Positions 6,882-14,645 of a stretch of DNA of 64,000 nucleotides are shown piece by piece; the first letter of the stretch is position 1, and each line of letters opens with the position of its first letter. The notes below the pieces were generated by a model that saw only the letters and a program-made list of their open reading frames with translations, ran no database searches and was not told where the DNA came from. The translations under genes and the position numbers were made by a program. The DNA comes from Rhodococcus oxybenzonivorans (GTDB taxonomy: Bacteria > Actinomycetota > Actinomycetes > Mycobacteriales > Mycobacteriaceae). The stretch spans positions 3,844,001-3,908,000 of the forward strand of contig NZ_CP021354.1 of assembly GCF_003130705.1 (NCBI RefSeq). The letters run 5' to 3'.

Positions 6882-7088
6882 TCACGCCCCGCCCCGGAGG
6901 ATGGCCGCCAGCCGGTCTACCTGTTCGGGGGTGAGCGGTGGGGCGTCGGCCAGGATGGCCTCCACCACGTCCTGGATACGGGAGGCCGCCAAGTCACGAC
7001 GAAGGGGCGTCGTATCGGCGGATGGGTCACGCTTGACGGCATTTCCGATATGGCCCGCGATGCTGCGGGACCGGGACGACATAGCCAC
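6882..7088 (-). CDS. 68-residue basic helical protein next to the integrase
   Basis: This small protein starts (M)AMSSRSRSIAGHIGNAVKRD and ends with LTPEQVDRLAAILRGGA. The N-terminal part is basic, the C-terminal part is a helix pair. The GTG at 7088 has AGGAG at a good distance; an ATG six bases later is the alternative. It is the first gene of the replication operon. Short proteins of this type often sit beside integrases in actinobacterial elements, and in phiRv1 the excisionase occupies a similar place, so a recombination directionality factor is possible but unproven. An inverted repeat overlaps its ribosome binding site. Confidence 0.6.
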   Translation of the reverse strand: MAMSSRSRSIAGHIGNAVKRDPSADTTPLRRDLAASRIQDVVEAILADAPPLTPEQVDRLAAILRGGA

Positions 7089-7096
7089 GGGTTGCT

Positions 7097-7120
7097 CCTG
7101 GTGTGCGAGAACACACCAGG
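7097..7120 (-). promoter_or_regulatory. 9-bp inverted repeat covering the RBS of the replication operon
   Basis: CCTGGTGTG (7097-7105) and CACACCAGG (7112-7120) are perfect arms with a 6-base spacer. On the minus strand the second arm runs into AGGAG, the ribosome binding site of the GTG at 7088. It could be an operator or an RNA hairpin that hides the ribosome binding site. The rest of 7121-7312 has smaller palindromes (CACGGGGACCGTG; GCGCGCA...TGCGCG) but no convincing gene. Confidence 0.45.
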
Positions 7121-7312
7121 CACCCGGTCAGAGCTCCCCGTAGGCGGGATTACTGCCGTGGCCCTGGTCTACACGACGCCGCGTTGTCTTGGCTTCCCAG
7201 AAGGGTTGCCGCGGGCCCTACATAACCCGCTGGAGACCCGACGGTACACGGGGACCGTGGAGCGCGCAACAACGGAGGTGCGCGTAATCTATTGCGGCCC
7301 TTAGTGACTGCC

Positions 7313-8734
7313 CTATGACTTCCCTTGAGACCGCTTCCGCTGGAAGTCCACCAGAACCGTCTCCGGGCGGAACGTCCGCGTCCCCCGTCCGGGCGGATGA
7401 ATGGTCACGTCCGCGAGGACGTCAATCACGGCACGCTTGCGCGCGGTGGTGAGGTCCTCCCACGCCGCCGCCACGTCACCGGATGCCACCAGCGGAGCGA
7501 TGACGTCCGCCGCCCCAGCGGCGGCTATCTCCGCCTCCAGCTCCGCCAGCCGGGTCCGGACCTTCTCGTTCGCGGTGCGGAACTGGTCCCGCGTCATGAT
7601 CCCGTAGTCCTCCGCCAGGTCCTCGAGGCGGCGGCGTAGGACGTCCGCCTCCGCGGAGAGGTCCCGTGTGTCCGCTTCCACCTTGGGCGCGAACAGCGCC
7701 AGCGCGTCCGGCTTGGAGAGGCGGCCCACGATGAGCGCCTCCACGAAATCCTCCACGGGGGCGGCCATCCGCTGGAGATGGTGGCCCTCCGAACAGCGGT
7801 ACTGGCGATAGACCCGGCGGGCCCCACCCGCGTGAACAGTGGCTCCGCACACTCCGCAGCGCGCCAAGCCGGTGAGGAGGGCTACCGCTTGACCGGGGCG
7901 GGACTTCCGGCGGCCGGGGCTCGTGAGGATGGCAACCACCGCCCGCCAGGTCTCCTCCGGGACGATGGGCTCCCACACGGCCCGCCCCACCACGAACGCC
8001 GTGGGGTCCTGGCGGTAGCTCACGTGGGTCCCCTCCGGGCGGTGGCGGCGGAGTCCGGCGTTCCGGGCGTTGAGGAGCACGTCCCGGACGGAGGTGGCCC
8101 TCCACGTGGGCATCCCCTGGGGTGTCGTGAGCCCCGCGGCGGTCCAGGCACGTGCCACCGCGGTAAGCGGCTCCCCCGCAAGGACCGCCTCGTATCCCGC
8201 CGCCACCGCCGCGGCCTCGTCCGGCCGGATGGTGATTCCGTCCGGCTCGTAGCCGAACGCCCGCCGCCCTCCGACGTAGCGCCCCTGGGCGGCGGCCTGG
8301 AGTACCGCGGACTTCTGGCGGGCGGACTTACGCTCCATCTCCCCCTGCGCAACGGAGCCCAGAATCCGGACCACGAGGCGGCCTCCGTCCGTGGAGGTGT
8401 CCACACCATCGGAGGCGGTAACGATGGTGACTCCGTGCCGGTCGCACCGCTCGAGGACGCCCTCGAGGTCCACGAGCCGCCGGACGAGCCGGTCCACGTG
8501 GCGCGCCACGATGACGTCCACCTCCCCGCGGTCCACCGCCTCCATCATCTCCTCGAACTGGGGCCGCGGCTTCCGGCTCGTGGCGGAGACGTCGTTATCC
8601 ACGTACTCCCGGACCACCTGGAGCCCACGGGATTCCACGAGTCGGCCGGTGTCCTCCCGTTGGCGTTGGATGCCATACTCCGTCCCGTCCCGGTCCTGGG
8701 ACTGGCGGAAGTAGAGGGCGGCGCGCTGGGTCAT
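7313..8734 (-). CDS. int: Large serine integrase
   Basis: This 473-residue site-specific recombinase joins attP and attB by double-strand cleavage and rotation. The resolvase domain is at the N-terminus, with YFRQSQDR placing the catalytic Ser at residue 12 and an Arg at residue 10; later come DRLVRRLVDLEGV and GEMERKSARQKSA with the linking helix. The recombinase domain follows (RRAFGYEPDG). A zinc ribbon starts with C-G-V-C near residue 290 and ends with a Cys in the sequence RQYRCSEGHH. A coiled coil lies near 345-400 (LRRRLEDLAEDYG, LAELEAEIAAAG). The gene is last in the element and its start is about 30 bases from the comM junction, so its promoter region abuts the attachment site. It should be both integrase and, with a partner, excisionase. 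Confidence 0.95.
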   Translation of the reverse strand: MTQRAALYFRQSQDRDGTEYGIQRQREDTGRLVESRGLQVVREYVDNDVSATSRKPRPQFEEMMEAVDRGEVDVIVARHVDRLVRRLVDLEGVLERCDRHGVTIVTASDGVDTSTDGGRLVVRILGSVAQGEMERKSARQKSAVLQAAAQGRYVGGRRAFGYEPDGITIRPDEAAAVAAGYEAVLAGEPLTAVARAWTAAGLTTPQGMPTWRATSVRDVLLNARNAGLRRHRPEGTHVSYRQDPTAFVVGRAVWEPIVPEETWRAVVAILTSPGRRKSRPGQAVALLTGLARCGVCGATVHAGGARRVYRQYRCSEGHHLQRMAAPVEDFVEALIVGRLSKPDALALFAPKVEADTRDLSAEADVLRRRLEDLAEDYGIMTRDQFRTANEKVRTRLAELEAEIAAAGAADVIAPLVASGDVAAAWEDLTTARKRAVIDVLADVTIHPPGRGTRTFRPETVLVDFQRKRSQGKS

Positions 8735-8746
8735 GTCACGATTCTA
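8735..8746 (-). promoter_or_regulatory. Leaderless -10 element of the integrase
   Basis: On the minus strand TAGAAT (8741-8746) is followed by six bases and the integrase ATG. No ribosome binding site exists between them, so a leaderless transcript is likely. The -35 position would fall at about 8764-8770, inside the attachment site, so excision would change this promoter. Confidence 0.5.
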
Positions 8747-8756
8747 GGCGAGACGT

Positions 8757-8780
8757 CCGCTATATTGACGTCCACGTGAC
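8757..8780. other. Attachment-site junction of the element (attL or attR)
   Basis: ComM homology is clear through ...ALRVTWT and then the frame reads Ser-Ile-stop, which is foreign. The crossover therefore lies near 8764-8772. GGACGTC is present twice on the minus strand here (8767-8773 and 8753-8759). Serine integrases use sites of about 40-50 bp with a 2-bp core, so no long direct repeat is expected. Confidence 0.7.
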
Positions 8781-10193
8781 CCGCAGTGCCCGATCGGCGC
8801 CACGCGCGGTGATCATTCCCTTCTGCAGCGCACGCTCCACCGGTGCGAGTGCGGGCCGGGACAAGCGGAACTTCTGGCGCAGAGCCGGCCCCGGCACCTC
8901 CGCGTTGGTACGCCAACCGTGGTCGTACCAGCGCTCCCCAGCCGCGGCGCGGGCAGCGGCCACCCGCCGGTGGACGTTCTCGGTGCTCTCACCGATCTCA
9001 TCGATGAACGCGCCGGTCGCCACCGCCTGCATCCGCACACGCAGGTCCACACGATCGAGGAGCGGCCCCGACAGTTTCCCCAGATACCGCCTCCTCGCCG
9101 TCGGAGCGCAGATGCAGTCGGCCTCACGGGCCGGGGCACACGGACACGGGTTCGCGGCGAGGATCAACTGGAAACGAGCGGGGTAGCGCGCCACACCGTC
9201 CCGGCGGGCGATCCGCACCTCGCCGTCCTCCAGGGGCGTGCGAAGGGCCTCGAGTACCTTGGTGCCGATTTCGGCGAATTCGTCGAGAAACAGCACGCCC
9301 CGGTGTGCACGACTCACGGCGCCCGGCCTCGCGACGCCACTGCCCCCGCCGACGAGAGCGCTGACCGTAGCCGTGTGGTGTGGCGCGATGAAGGGTGGGA
9401 CGTCGATCAGCGGCCTATCCGGTGGCAGCAGGCCCGCCACCGAGTGAATCGCGGTCACCTCGAGCGACTCGCCTTCGGTCAGCGGTGGCAGTATGCCCGG
9501 AAGCCGCTGTGCGAGCATCGTTTTGCCGACACCGGGTGGACCGGTGAGCATGAGGTGGTGCGCACCCGCCGCAGCAACTTCGATGGCCCAGCGCGCCTCC
9601 GCTTGACCGACAACCTCGCTGAGGTCACCGCGCACAGGCTGAATCAGACGCTCCGTCGGTTCGGGATACTCGAGTTCGTACTCGCCGCGCATCCATGCAA
9701 CAGCGGACCGCAGATCACGCGCGCCCAGGACCTCGATCCCGCTGACGAGTCCGGCCTCGGGCAAGGTCTGCACGGGTACCACGACCGTCGACCATCCCGC
9801 GTTCTTGGCCGCGAGAACCGCAGGGAGCACACCGCGCACCGCACGAAGCCGGCCGTCGAGCGCGAGTTCGCCGAGCAACACCGTCTCACGGAGCCGATCA
9901 CGCTTGACCTGCTTTGCCGCATCGAGCACCGCCGCCACCAGTGCGAGGTCGTATACGGACCCGACTTTCGGCAAGGTCGCCGGCGACAAGGCCAGGATGA
10001 CCTTCGAATCCGGCCACTGCTCGCCCGAATTGGTCACGGCGGCGCGAATTCGGTCGCGCGCCTCCTGTAGCGCCGTGTCCGGCAATCCCACGAGGTGCAC
10101 GGCCGGAAGACCGCGCCCGATGTCCGCCTCGATTTCCACCAGCTGACCGTCCACCCCCGTCACCGCTACCGAATGCGCGCGCCCCAGCGCCAT
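8760..10193 (-). CDS. comM: ComM/YifB-type AAA+ ATPase, 3' end lost to the element
   Basis: This Mg-chelatase-family AAA+ protein is known in naturally competent bacteria as ComM, a branch-migration helicase acting on incoming DNA. The start ATG at 10193 overlaps the yraN stop (TGATG) and gives 477 residues. MALGRAHSVAVTGVDGQLV is the family N-terminus. Walker A GPPGVGKT lies near residue 221, Walker B is GVLFLDEF, and the cysteine knot NPCPC...CIC follows. The family usually runs about 30 residues further, through a helix that starts WTLADLAG. Here the protein ends WT-Ser-Ile at the element junction. The ATPase core is complete, so partial function is possible. In relatives dprA follows comM. 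Here it would lie beyond the element, outside the window. Confidence 0.9.
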   Translation of the reverse strand: MALGRAHSVAVTGVDGQLVEIEADIGRGLPAVHLVGLPDTALQEARDRIRAAVTNSGEQWPDSKVILALSPATLPKVGSVYDLALVAAVLDAAKQVKRDRLRETVLLGELALDGRLRAVRGVLPAVLAAKNAGWSTVVVPVQTLPEAGLVSGIEVLGARDLRSAVAWMRGEYELEYPEPTERLIQPVRGDLSEVVGQAEARWAIEVAAAGAHHLMLTGPPGVGKTMLAQRLPGILPPLTEGESLEVTAIHSVAGLLPPDRPLIDVPPFIAPHHTATVSALVGGGSGVARPGAVSRAHRGVLFLDEFAEIGTKVLEALRTPLEDGEVRIARRDGVARYPARFQLILAANPCPCAPAREADCICAPTARRRYLGKLSGPLLDRVDLRVRMQAVATGAFIDEIGESTENVHRRVAAARAAAGERWYDHGWRTNAEVPGPALRQKFRLSRPALAPVERALQKGMITARGADRALRVTWTSI

Positions 10194-10549
10194 CAAAACG
10201 CGTCCCGGACATGCTCGATCTGTGGTTCCCCGGCACGGTTCACCATGATCGCAACGACATCGAAACGCACCCGGGACCAGTGCCGGCCCGAGTCGCGCAG
10301 CCATTCCACCGCCAGCAATCGGATCCTTCGCTGCTTGGAGAACGTCACCGCCTCGGCCGGGCTACCGAAACCGAGACCGCGGCGTGTCTTCACCTCGACG
10401 AATACGAGCCAGTCAGCCTCTGCTGCAATGAGATCGACCTCCCCGTACCGCGACCGCCAGTTGCGGTCGACGATCTCCATACCCGCATCGGTGAGATACC
10501 GGGCCGCCAGATCTTCCCCATGTGCGCCGAGCGCAAGATTGTGCGCCAT
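10193..10549 (-). CDS. yraN: YraN / UPF0102 endonuclease-like protein
   Basis: This 118-residue protein of the UPF0102 family has a restriction-endonuclease-like fold. The catalytic-type motif is visible as GEVDLIA...FVEVKTRRG (Glu, Asp, E-x-K). Its biochemical role is unsettled; the fold suggests nuclease or Holliday-junction-type activity. It lies directly upstream of comM, overlapping it by one base, an association conserved across Actinobacteria and linked to DNA uptake and processing genes. Length is normal. Confidence 0.9.
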   Translation of the reverse strand: MAHNLALGAHGEDLAARYLTDAGMEIVDRNWRSRYGEVDLIAAEADWLVFVEVKTRRGLGFGSPAEAVTFSKQRRIRLLAVEWLRDSGRHWSRVRFDVVAIMVNRAGEPQIEHVRDAF

Positions 10550-10848
10550 CGCAGCCTCCGTCGACTCCCCCGGCGGTCCACCGATGCGGACCGCGCCCCT
10601 CCATCACTGTGCCGCAGGGCGAATCGTGCGAGACCCTGCGAGCTGGTCGAAAAAATTGACCTGTGGAGCAACCACAGGTTGTGGACAACTAGGCGATCTA
10701 CGCCTCGGATCAGCACTCGAACCGCTGGTCAATCGTGTCAAGCTCGGAAAACACGCCCACGATTCGAACTTCGCTGGCGGCCGACCGCACCGGGCGGAAT
10801 GCTGGACGAAAGAACGTGCACCGGACAACGAGAAGGAGAGTCGGCGCC
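10550..10848. other. Divergent intergenic region with hairpin and DnaA-box-like site
   Basis: This stretch separates yraN (minus) from the HAD-like gene (plus). ACCTGTGG (10659-10666) and CCACAGGT (10672-10679) form an 8-bp hairpin. TGTGGACAA at 10680-10688 is the reverse complement of TTGTCCACA, the DnaA box of high-GC Actinobacteria. A single box does not make an origin. An AT-rich run lies at 10650-10657. Both promoters are probably here but cannot be placed. Confidence 0.4.
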
Positions 10849-11223
10849 ATGGTGGTCGGATTCGACTATTGGCAGGTCATCAGCCACTATCCCGAGTATT
10901 TTCGCGAGCTCGCCGACATGCATCGGTCGGCCGGCCACGACGTGGTCATCATCTCCGCCGTCGGGGATCGCACCGCAGGCACCGTCGAACGTGACGTCCG
11001 GACACTGGGATTCAGTACCGCCATACCGGTGTACGAGGTCAGGTTCGACCATCCGCGCCAAGCACCCGAACTGAAACTCGACAAGTGCCGGGAGCTACGG
11101 GTGAGCGTCTTCTACGACGATCGCGACGACGTGTGCCGGCTGATGAACGCCCACGGTATCCTTGCTCTGCGTGTGACTCGCCGAGACGGCTCGACGTACG
11201 ACCTCGGTTCGGAGCGGGGCTAG
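10849..11223 (+). CDS. HAD-like hydrolase/phosphatase domain protein, unknown substrate
   Basis: This 124-residue protein starts at the ATG at 10849, where AAGGAGAG precedes it. It looks like a minimal haloacid-dehalogenase fold: an N-terminal hydrophobic strand with Asp (MVVGFDYWQ), a second strand ending in Ser (DVVIISAVG), a Lys in KLDKCRELRV, and an acidic motif FYDDRDDVC that matches the last HAD motif. The first motif has only one of the two usual Asp residues, so catalysis is uncertain. It may belong with small nucleotidase/polynucleotide-kinase-phosphatase relatives. It converges with the patatin gene and overlaps its stop by four bases. Confidence 0.6.
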   Translation: MVVGFDYWQVISHYPEYFRELADMHRSAGHDVVIISAVGDRTAGTVERDVRTLGFSTAIPVYEVRFDHPRQAPELKLDKCRELRVSVFYDDRDDVCRLMNAHGILALRVTRRDGSTYDLGSERG

Positions 11224-12269
11224 GTCCCCGACATGCCGGTGTCCGATCCGGTGAAGCCGGCAGAGTCCTTGACCGTGGCAGTCAGTCCGGCGTCAGCAAG
11301 AGCACTTTCGGTGCGGGCGCGACCCAGTTCGATCATCTCCGCCGCGCGATGGAAGTCGAGACTGCGACATGCGGTGCGCGGAATGCGGACGAGGACGTCC
11401 GGTGGGTACGCAGCGAGCTGGTATCGAGCCAGTGTTGCCTGCATCATGTCCAGCGAGCGGTTCATCACTGCGAATCGGCTGAACTTGGGAACAGCCATCG
11501 CCCCGTCCGCATTCACGCTGTCCCCGCCCGGCACCTCGACCGTGTCGTCCAGCGAATCGAGCTCCGCATGGGCAGTACCGAATCGGCCGACGACCGATCG
11601 CACGATATCCAGTTCACGGAGCTGGGCAGTACTGCGGCGGAACCTCGCGAGCCACTCGTCGACAGGTCGCGAGTCCGCGCTCGCGTTCTCGGGAGCCTGA
11701 GACCGGTTTTCCCTGTCGTCGGCACCCAGACTGACCGCGATTCTGAGCGCCGGCCCCGCAGCCACGAGGGGGGCCAACGGCAACGGATCGAGCACCCCGC
11801 CGTCGGCAAGTACGCGACCATTGAGCACGGAGGGCGTGATAACTCCGGGGATGGCGATCGATGCTCGGATCGCGGCGTCGACAGGCCCCCGCTGGAACCA
11901 GACCGATCGTCCCGCTGCCAGATCGGTCGCGACCGCGGTATACGGAATAGGAAGGTCCTCGATCCGGACCTCGCCCAGTACCTCACGAACTCTGTGGAGA
12001 ATTCTCTCCGCGTGAATGGCACCGGGAGCCGAGACCGACAGATCCAGCAGGCGCATCACATCGAGCTGAGTCAGGCTCAACGCCCAGCGCGTGAAGTCGT
12101 CGAGCTTTCCGGCCGCGTAGACACCCCCGACAAGAGCGCCCATGGACGACCCTGCAATCCCGACGATCTCGAAACCGTGCTCCTCGAGCACCTGAATCGC
12201 TCCGATGTGCGCATAACCGCGCGCTCCCCCGCTGCCCAGAGCGAGCGCAACGCGCCTCTGTTCGGCCAT
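11220..12269 (-). CDS. Patatin-like phospholipase
   Basis: This 349-residue protein of the patatin/RssA family, with a Ser-Asp catalytic dyad, cleaves acyl esters of phospholipids or related lipids. The oxyanion loop G-S-G-G-A-R-G is at residues 12-18, the nucleophile is Ser42 in G-S-S-M-G, and the Asp lies in A-D-G-G near residue 155. The last 100 residues form a family-variable C-terminal region. No signal peptide is present, so it should be cytoplasmic or peripheral to the membrane. It lies downstream of the DUF2469 gene on the same strand. The physiological substrate cannot be told from the sequence. Confidence 0.85.
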   Translation of the reverse strand: MAEQRRVALALGSGGARGYAHIGAIQVLEEHGFEIVGIAGSSMGALVGGVYAAGKLDDFTRWALSLTQLDVMRLLDLSVSAPGAIHAERILHRVREVLGEVRIEDLPIPYTAVATDLAAGRSVWFQRGPVDAAIRASIAIPGVITPSVLNGRVLADGGVLDPLPLAPLVAAGPALRIAVSLGADDRENRSQAPENASADSRPVDEWLARFRRSTAQLRELDIVRSVVGRFGTAHAELDSLDDTVEVPGGDSVNADGAMAVPKFSRFAVMNRSLDMMQATLARYQLAAYPPDVLVRIPRTACRSLDFHRAAEMIELGRARTESALADAGLTATVKDSAGFTGSDTGMSGT

Positions 12270-12294
12270 CGGCTGATCGTACGTGGACGAAACC

Positions 12295-12612
12295 TCAGGA
12301 CAACCCGTTGTCGGGCAGCCGCAGGTCGGGTTTGTCCAGTTCCTCGATGTTCACATCCTTGAAGGTGATGACCCGGACATACTTCACGAACCGCGCGGGC
12401 CGATACATGTCCCAGACCCACGCGTCGGACATGCGCAGCTCGAAGTAGATTTCACCGTCCGCGTTGTGCGGAAGCAACTCCACCGAGTTGGCCAGATAGA
12501 ACCGGCGCTCGGTCTCCACGACATAAGAAAACTGACCGACGATGTCCCGGTACTCGCGGTAGAGCGACAGCTCCATCTCGGTTTCGTACTTCTCGAGATC
12601 CTCGGCACTCAT
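12295..12612 (-). CDS. DUF2469 family protein
   Basis: This 105-residue protein starts at ATG 12612 (MSAEDLEKYETEMELSLYRE). It is highly conserved in Actinobacteria next to rnhB and yraN and is the counterpart of Rv2901c. It is acidic and rich in aromatic residues (FSYVVETERRFYLANSV, AWVWDMYRPARFVKYVRV). No catalytic motif, membrane segment or signal peptide is visible. Function is unknown to me. AGGAGG upstream supports the start. Confidence 0.85.
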   Translation of the reverse strand: MSAEDLEKYETEMELSLYREYRDIVGQFSYVVETERRFYLANSVELLPHNADGEIYFELRMSDAWVWDMYRPARFVKYVRVITFKDVNIEELDKPDLRLPDNGLS

Positions 12613-12671
12613 CGGTCTCGGAGTCCTCCTGCTCTGGTGTGAATAGTCATCATCTCGCACTTTCCGAACGG

Positions 12672-13352
12672 TTATCCACTCGGTGCCGCGGTGCCCTGCA
12701 CTCGGTTCCGTACCGCGGCGACGTTCGCCCACGACCGGCGGTGCTCGCGACAGGGGCCCAACGCCTCGAGCGCGCTCGTGTGTGCGGATGTGCAATAGCC
12801 TTTGTGGATCGCGAACCCGTAACCCGGATACTCGTCGTCCATCTCCACCATGACGCGGTCGCGGGTGACCTTCGCCAGGATGCTCGCGGCCGCGATGCAT
12901 GCCGCCGCGCCGTCACCACCGATGACCGGCAAGGAGGGAGCGGGGATGCCCGGCACGCGGAAACCGTCGGTGAGGACGTAACCCGGCGTGGTGGACAACC
13001 CGGCAACCGCCCGACGCATACCCTCGATGTTGGCCACGTGTACTCCGATGCGGTCGACCTCCTCGGCCGAAATGGACACGACACTCCATGCCAGGGCAAG
13101 CCGGGTGATAGCCGGGTAGAGCTCCTCACGCGTCCGCTCGGTGAGCTTCTTGGAGTCGTCGAGCCGAGCCAGGGCGGGATAGGGCTTGGGGGCCAGGACG
13201 CAGGCCGCTACGACGAGTGGACCCGCACATGCTCCCCGGCCGGCCTCGTCCACGCCCGCCACCGGCCCCAGCCCGCTACGAATGAGGGCCGATTCCATCG
13301 TCCGCAGACCAGCCGACCTGCGGATGACGATACGTGGCGGCCAGGAAGTCAC
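12672..13352 (-). CDS. rnhB: Ribonuclease HII
   Basis: This enzyme cleaves RNA in RNA:DNA hybrids and nicks at single ribonucleotides left in DNA. It has 226 residues. The first motif, [13 protein letters not shown], supplies catalytic Asp35 and Glu36; the second Asp lies in the DSKKLTE/TRE region and the last in the [17 protein letters not shown] segment. The GTG start at 13352 overlaps the lepB stop (GTGA), so rnhB is translated from the lepB operon. The order rplS-lepB-rnhB-DUF2469 matches mycobacteria. Confidence 0.95.
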   Translation of the reverse strand: MTSWPPRIVIRRSAGLRTMESALIRSGLGPVAGVDEAGRGACAGPLVVAACVLAPKPYPALARLDDSKKLTERTREELYPAITRLALAWSVVSISAEEVDRIGVHVANIEGMRRAVAGLSTTPGYVLTDGFRVPGIPAPSLPVIGGDGAAACIAAASILAKVTRDRVMVEMDDEYPGYGFAIHKGYCTSAHTSALEALGPCREHRRSWANVAAVRNRVQGTAAPSG

Positions 13353-14155
13353 TTGCCCTGAATATCGGGGGAGCTGATGGTGCCCATCCGCGACGGTGGC
13401 AATGCGATGACGACCGCCTTGCCGATGACGTTGTCGAGCGGAATGGTGCCCTGCATGTCGTCGCCGACGTGATACCGCGAGTCCGCCGAATTGCTGCGGT
13501 TGTCACCCATCACCCACACGTGCCCCTCCGGGACGGTAACGGGACCGAAGCAGCGCGCCGATTTCAGAGCGGTGTCGCAGGCCTGCGAACCGGGCACGAA
13601 CGGGAAGTCCGTCACGACGTACGGCTCGTCGAGGGGTTTGCCGTCGACGAGGATGCGTCCCTGTTCGTCGCAGCATTCGACGGTTTGGCCGCCGGTGGCA
13701 ATTACTCGCTTGACCAGGTCGTTCTCGTCCGGCGGCACGAGGCCGACCAATGAACCGAGTTCCTGGGCGCCGCGAACCACCACATTCGAGGAACGAATGG
13801 AGACGAAATCCTGCGACCAGGAGTCGGGACCACGAAAAACGATGACGTCACCCGGCTGAGGTTCGCCGAAGTGGTAACCGACCTTTTCGACGACGATGCG
13901 GTCGCCGGTGCACCCGGCACATCCGTGAAGGGTGGGTTCCATCGACTCCGACGGGATGAGATAGACGCGGGCGATGAAGGTCTGCAGAAGAAAACTCAGC
14001 ACGAGCGCGACCAGAATGAGGATCGGCAACTCGCGCAGGAAAGAGCGGGGCTTCTTCTCCGGCTTGGTCGCACCTGCAGGGGCGGATGCGACCGCGGGAT
14101 CGCCGGTGGTATCGGATTCCGACGACAATGCCCGCTCCTTCGAAGAATCTGTCAC
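13349..14155 (-). CDS. lepB: Type I signal peptidase
   Basis: This membrane enzyme removes signal peptides from exported proteins. It has 268 residues with a GTG start at 14155. One membrane segment spans about residues 43-62 ([16 protein letters not shown]), after a charged cytoplasmic tail. The catalytic Ser is residue 71 in I-P-S-E-S-M-E-P-T, and the general-base Lys is residue 149 in NDLVKRVIA. The box [13 protein letters not shown] is intact. A Cys pair in [10 protein letters not shown] follows the Ser motif. It lies downstream of rplS, separated by a terminator-like hairpin, which would reduce its expression relative to L19. Confidence 0.95.
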   Translation of the reverse strand: MTDSSKERALSSESDTTGDPAVASAPAGATKPEKKPRSFLRELPILILVALVLSFLLQTFIARVYLIPSESMEPTLHGCAGCTGDRIVVEKVGYHFGEPQPGDVIVFRGPDSWSQDFVSIRSSNVVVRGAQELGSLVGLVPPDENDLVKRVIATGGQTVECCDEQGRILVDGKPLDEPYVVTDFPFVPGSQACDTALKSARCFGPVTVPEGHVWVMGDNRSNSADSRYHVGDDMQGTIPLDNVIGKAVVIALPPSRMGTISSPDIQGK

Positions 14156-14166
14156 GAAATCAGATT

Positions 14167-14198
14167 AGCCCGGCACTGCGCGAACGCAGTGCCGGGCT
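14167..14198 (-). terminator. Intrinsic terminator after rplS
   Basis: A perfect 14-bp stem (AGCCCGGCACTGCG 14167-14180, CGCAGTGCCGGGCT 14185-14198) has a four-base loop, UUCG on the minus strand. It sits between the rplS stop and the lepB start. Confidence 0.75.
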
Positions 14199-14209
14199 TC
14201 TGGGAAAGC

Positions 14210-14551
14210 TCAGCGCTTTTCCTTGATCTTGGCAGCCTTGCCACGGAGATCGCGGAGGTAGTACAGCTTGGCGCGACGGACGTCACCGCGGGTGACGACC
14301 TCGATCTGGGCCAGGTTGGGGCTGTGCACGGGGAAGGTGCGCTCGACGCCGACGCCGAAGGACACCTTGCGGACGGTGAAGGTCTCGCGGACGCCGCCGC
14401 CCTGGCGGCGAATGACGACACCCTTGAAGACCTGCACACGCTCCTTGGAGCCTTCGATGACCTTGACGTGCACGTTCAGGGTGTCACCGGGACGGAAGTC
14501 GGGGATGTCGTCGCGGAGGGACTTCTTGTCCAGGAAATCGAGCGTGTTCAT
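14210..14551 (-). CDS. rplS: Ribosomal protein L19
   Basis: This 113-residue protein of the large ribosomal subunit sits at the 30S-50S interface. The family pattern is complete: [54 protein letters not shown], and the basic C-terminus [20 protein letters not shown]. The ATG at 14551 has AAGGATGG upstream. It starts a transcription unit of its own after the membrane protein gene, ended by the hairpin at 14167-14198. Confidence 0.97.
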   Translation of the reverse strand: MNTLDFLDKKSLRDDIPDFRPGDTLNVHVKVIEGSKERVQVFKGVVIRRQGGGVRETFTVRKVSFGVGVERTFPVHSPNLAQIEVVTRGDVRRAKLYYLRDLRGKAAKIKEKR

Positions 14552-14645
14552 CGGTGTTCCATCCTTGCGTATTCGCAGGAGCAGAGGAACCGAGCGGCAC
14601 CCGGACGTTCGTGAAACGCCGTTGCTCGTCTGGTTCGTGCCCAGT

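Larger units (their letters stand above)
1..8770. mobile_element. phiRv1-like integrated phage element (right part), inserted in comM
   Basis: This is a compact element with a serine integrase at its right end, a primase/helicase, a WhiB-like regulator, an HK97-type capsid gene and several small ORFs, nearly all on the minus strand. Its right boundary is where comM homology stops, near 8764-8772. The left boundary is outside the window. From established knowledge, phiRv1 and phiRv2 of M. tuberculosis are elements of about 10 kb with a similar order (integrase, small genes, primase-like, capsid). No portal, large terminase, protease, tail, holin or lysin gene is visible, so it is unlikely to be a self-sufficient phage. 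A capsid-encoding satellite that borrows tails and packaging from a helper is the favoured inference. A decayed prophage is the alternative. Confidence 0.85.

Noticed and set aside
10680..10688. DnaA-box-like TTGTCCACA as part of a chromosomal origin
   Set aside because: It is a single box with no dnaA or dnaN nearby and no cluster.
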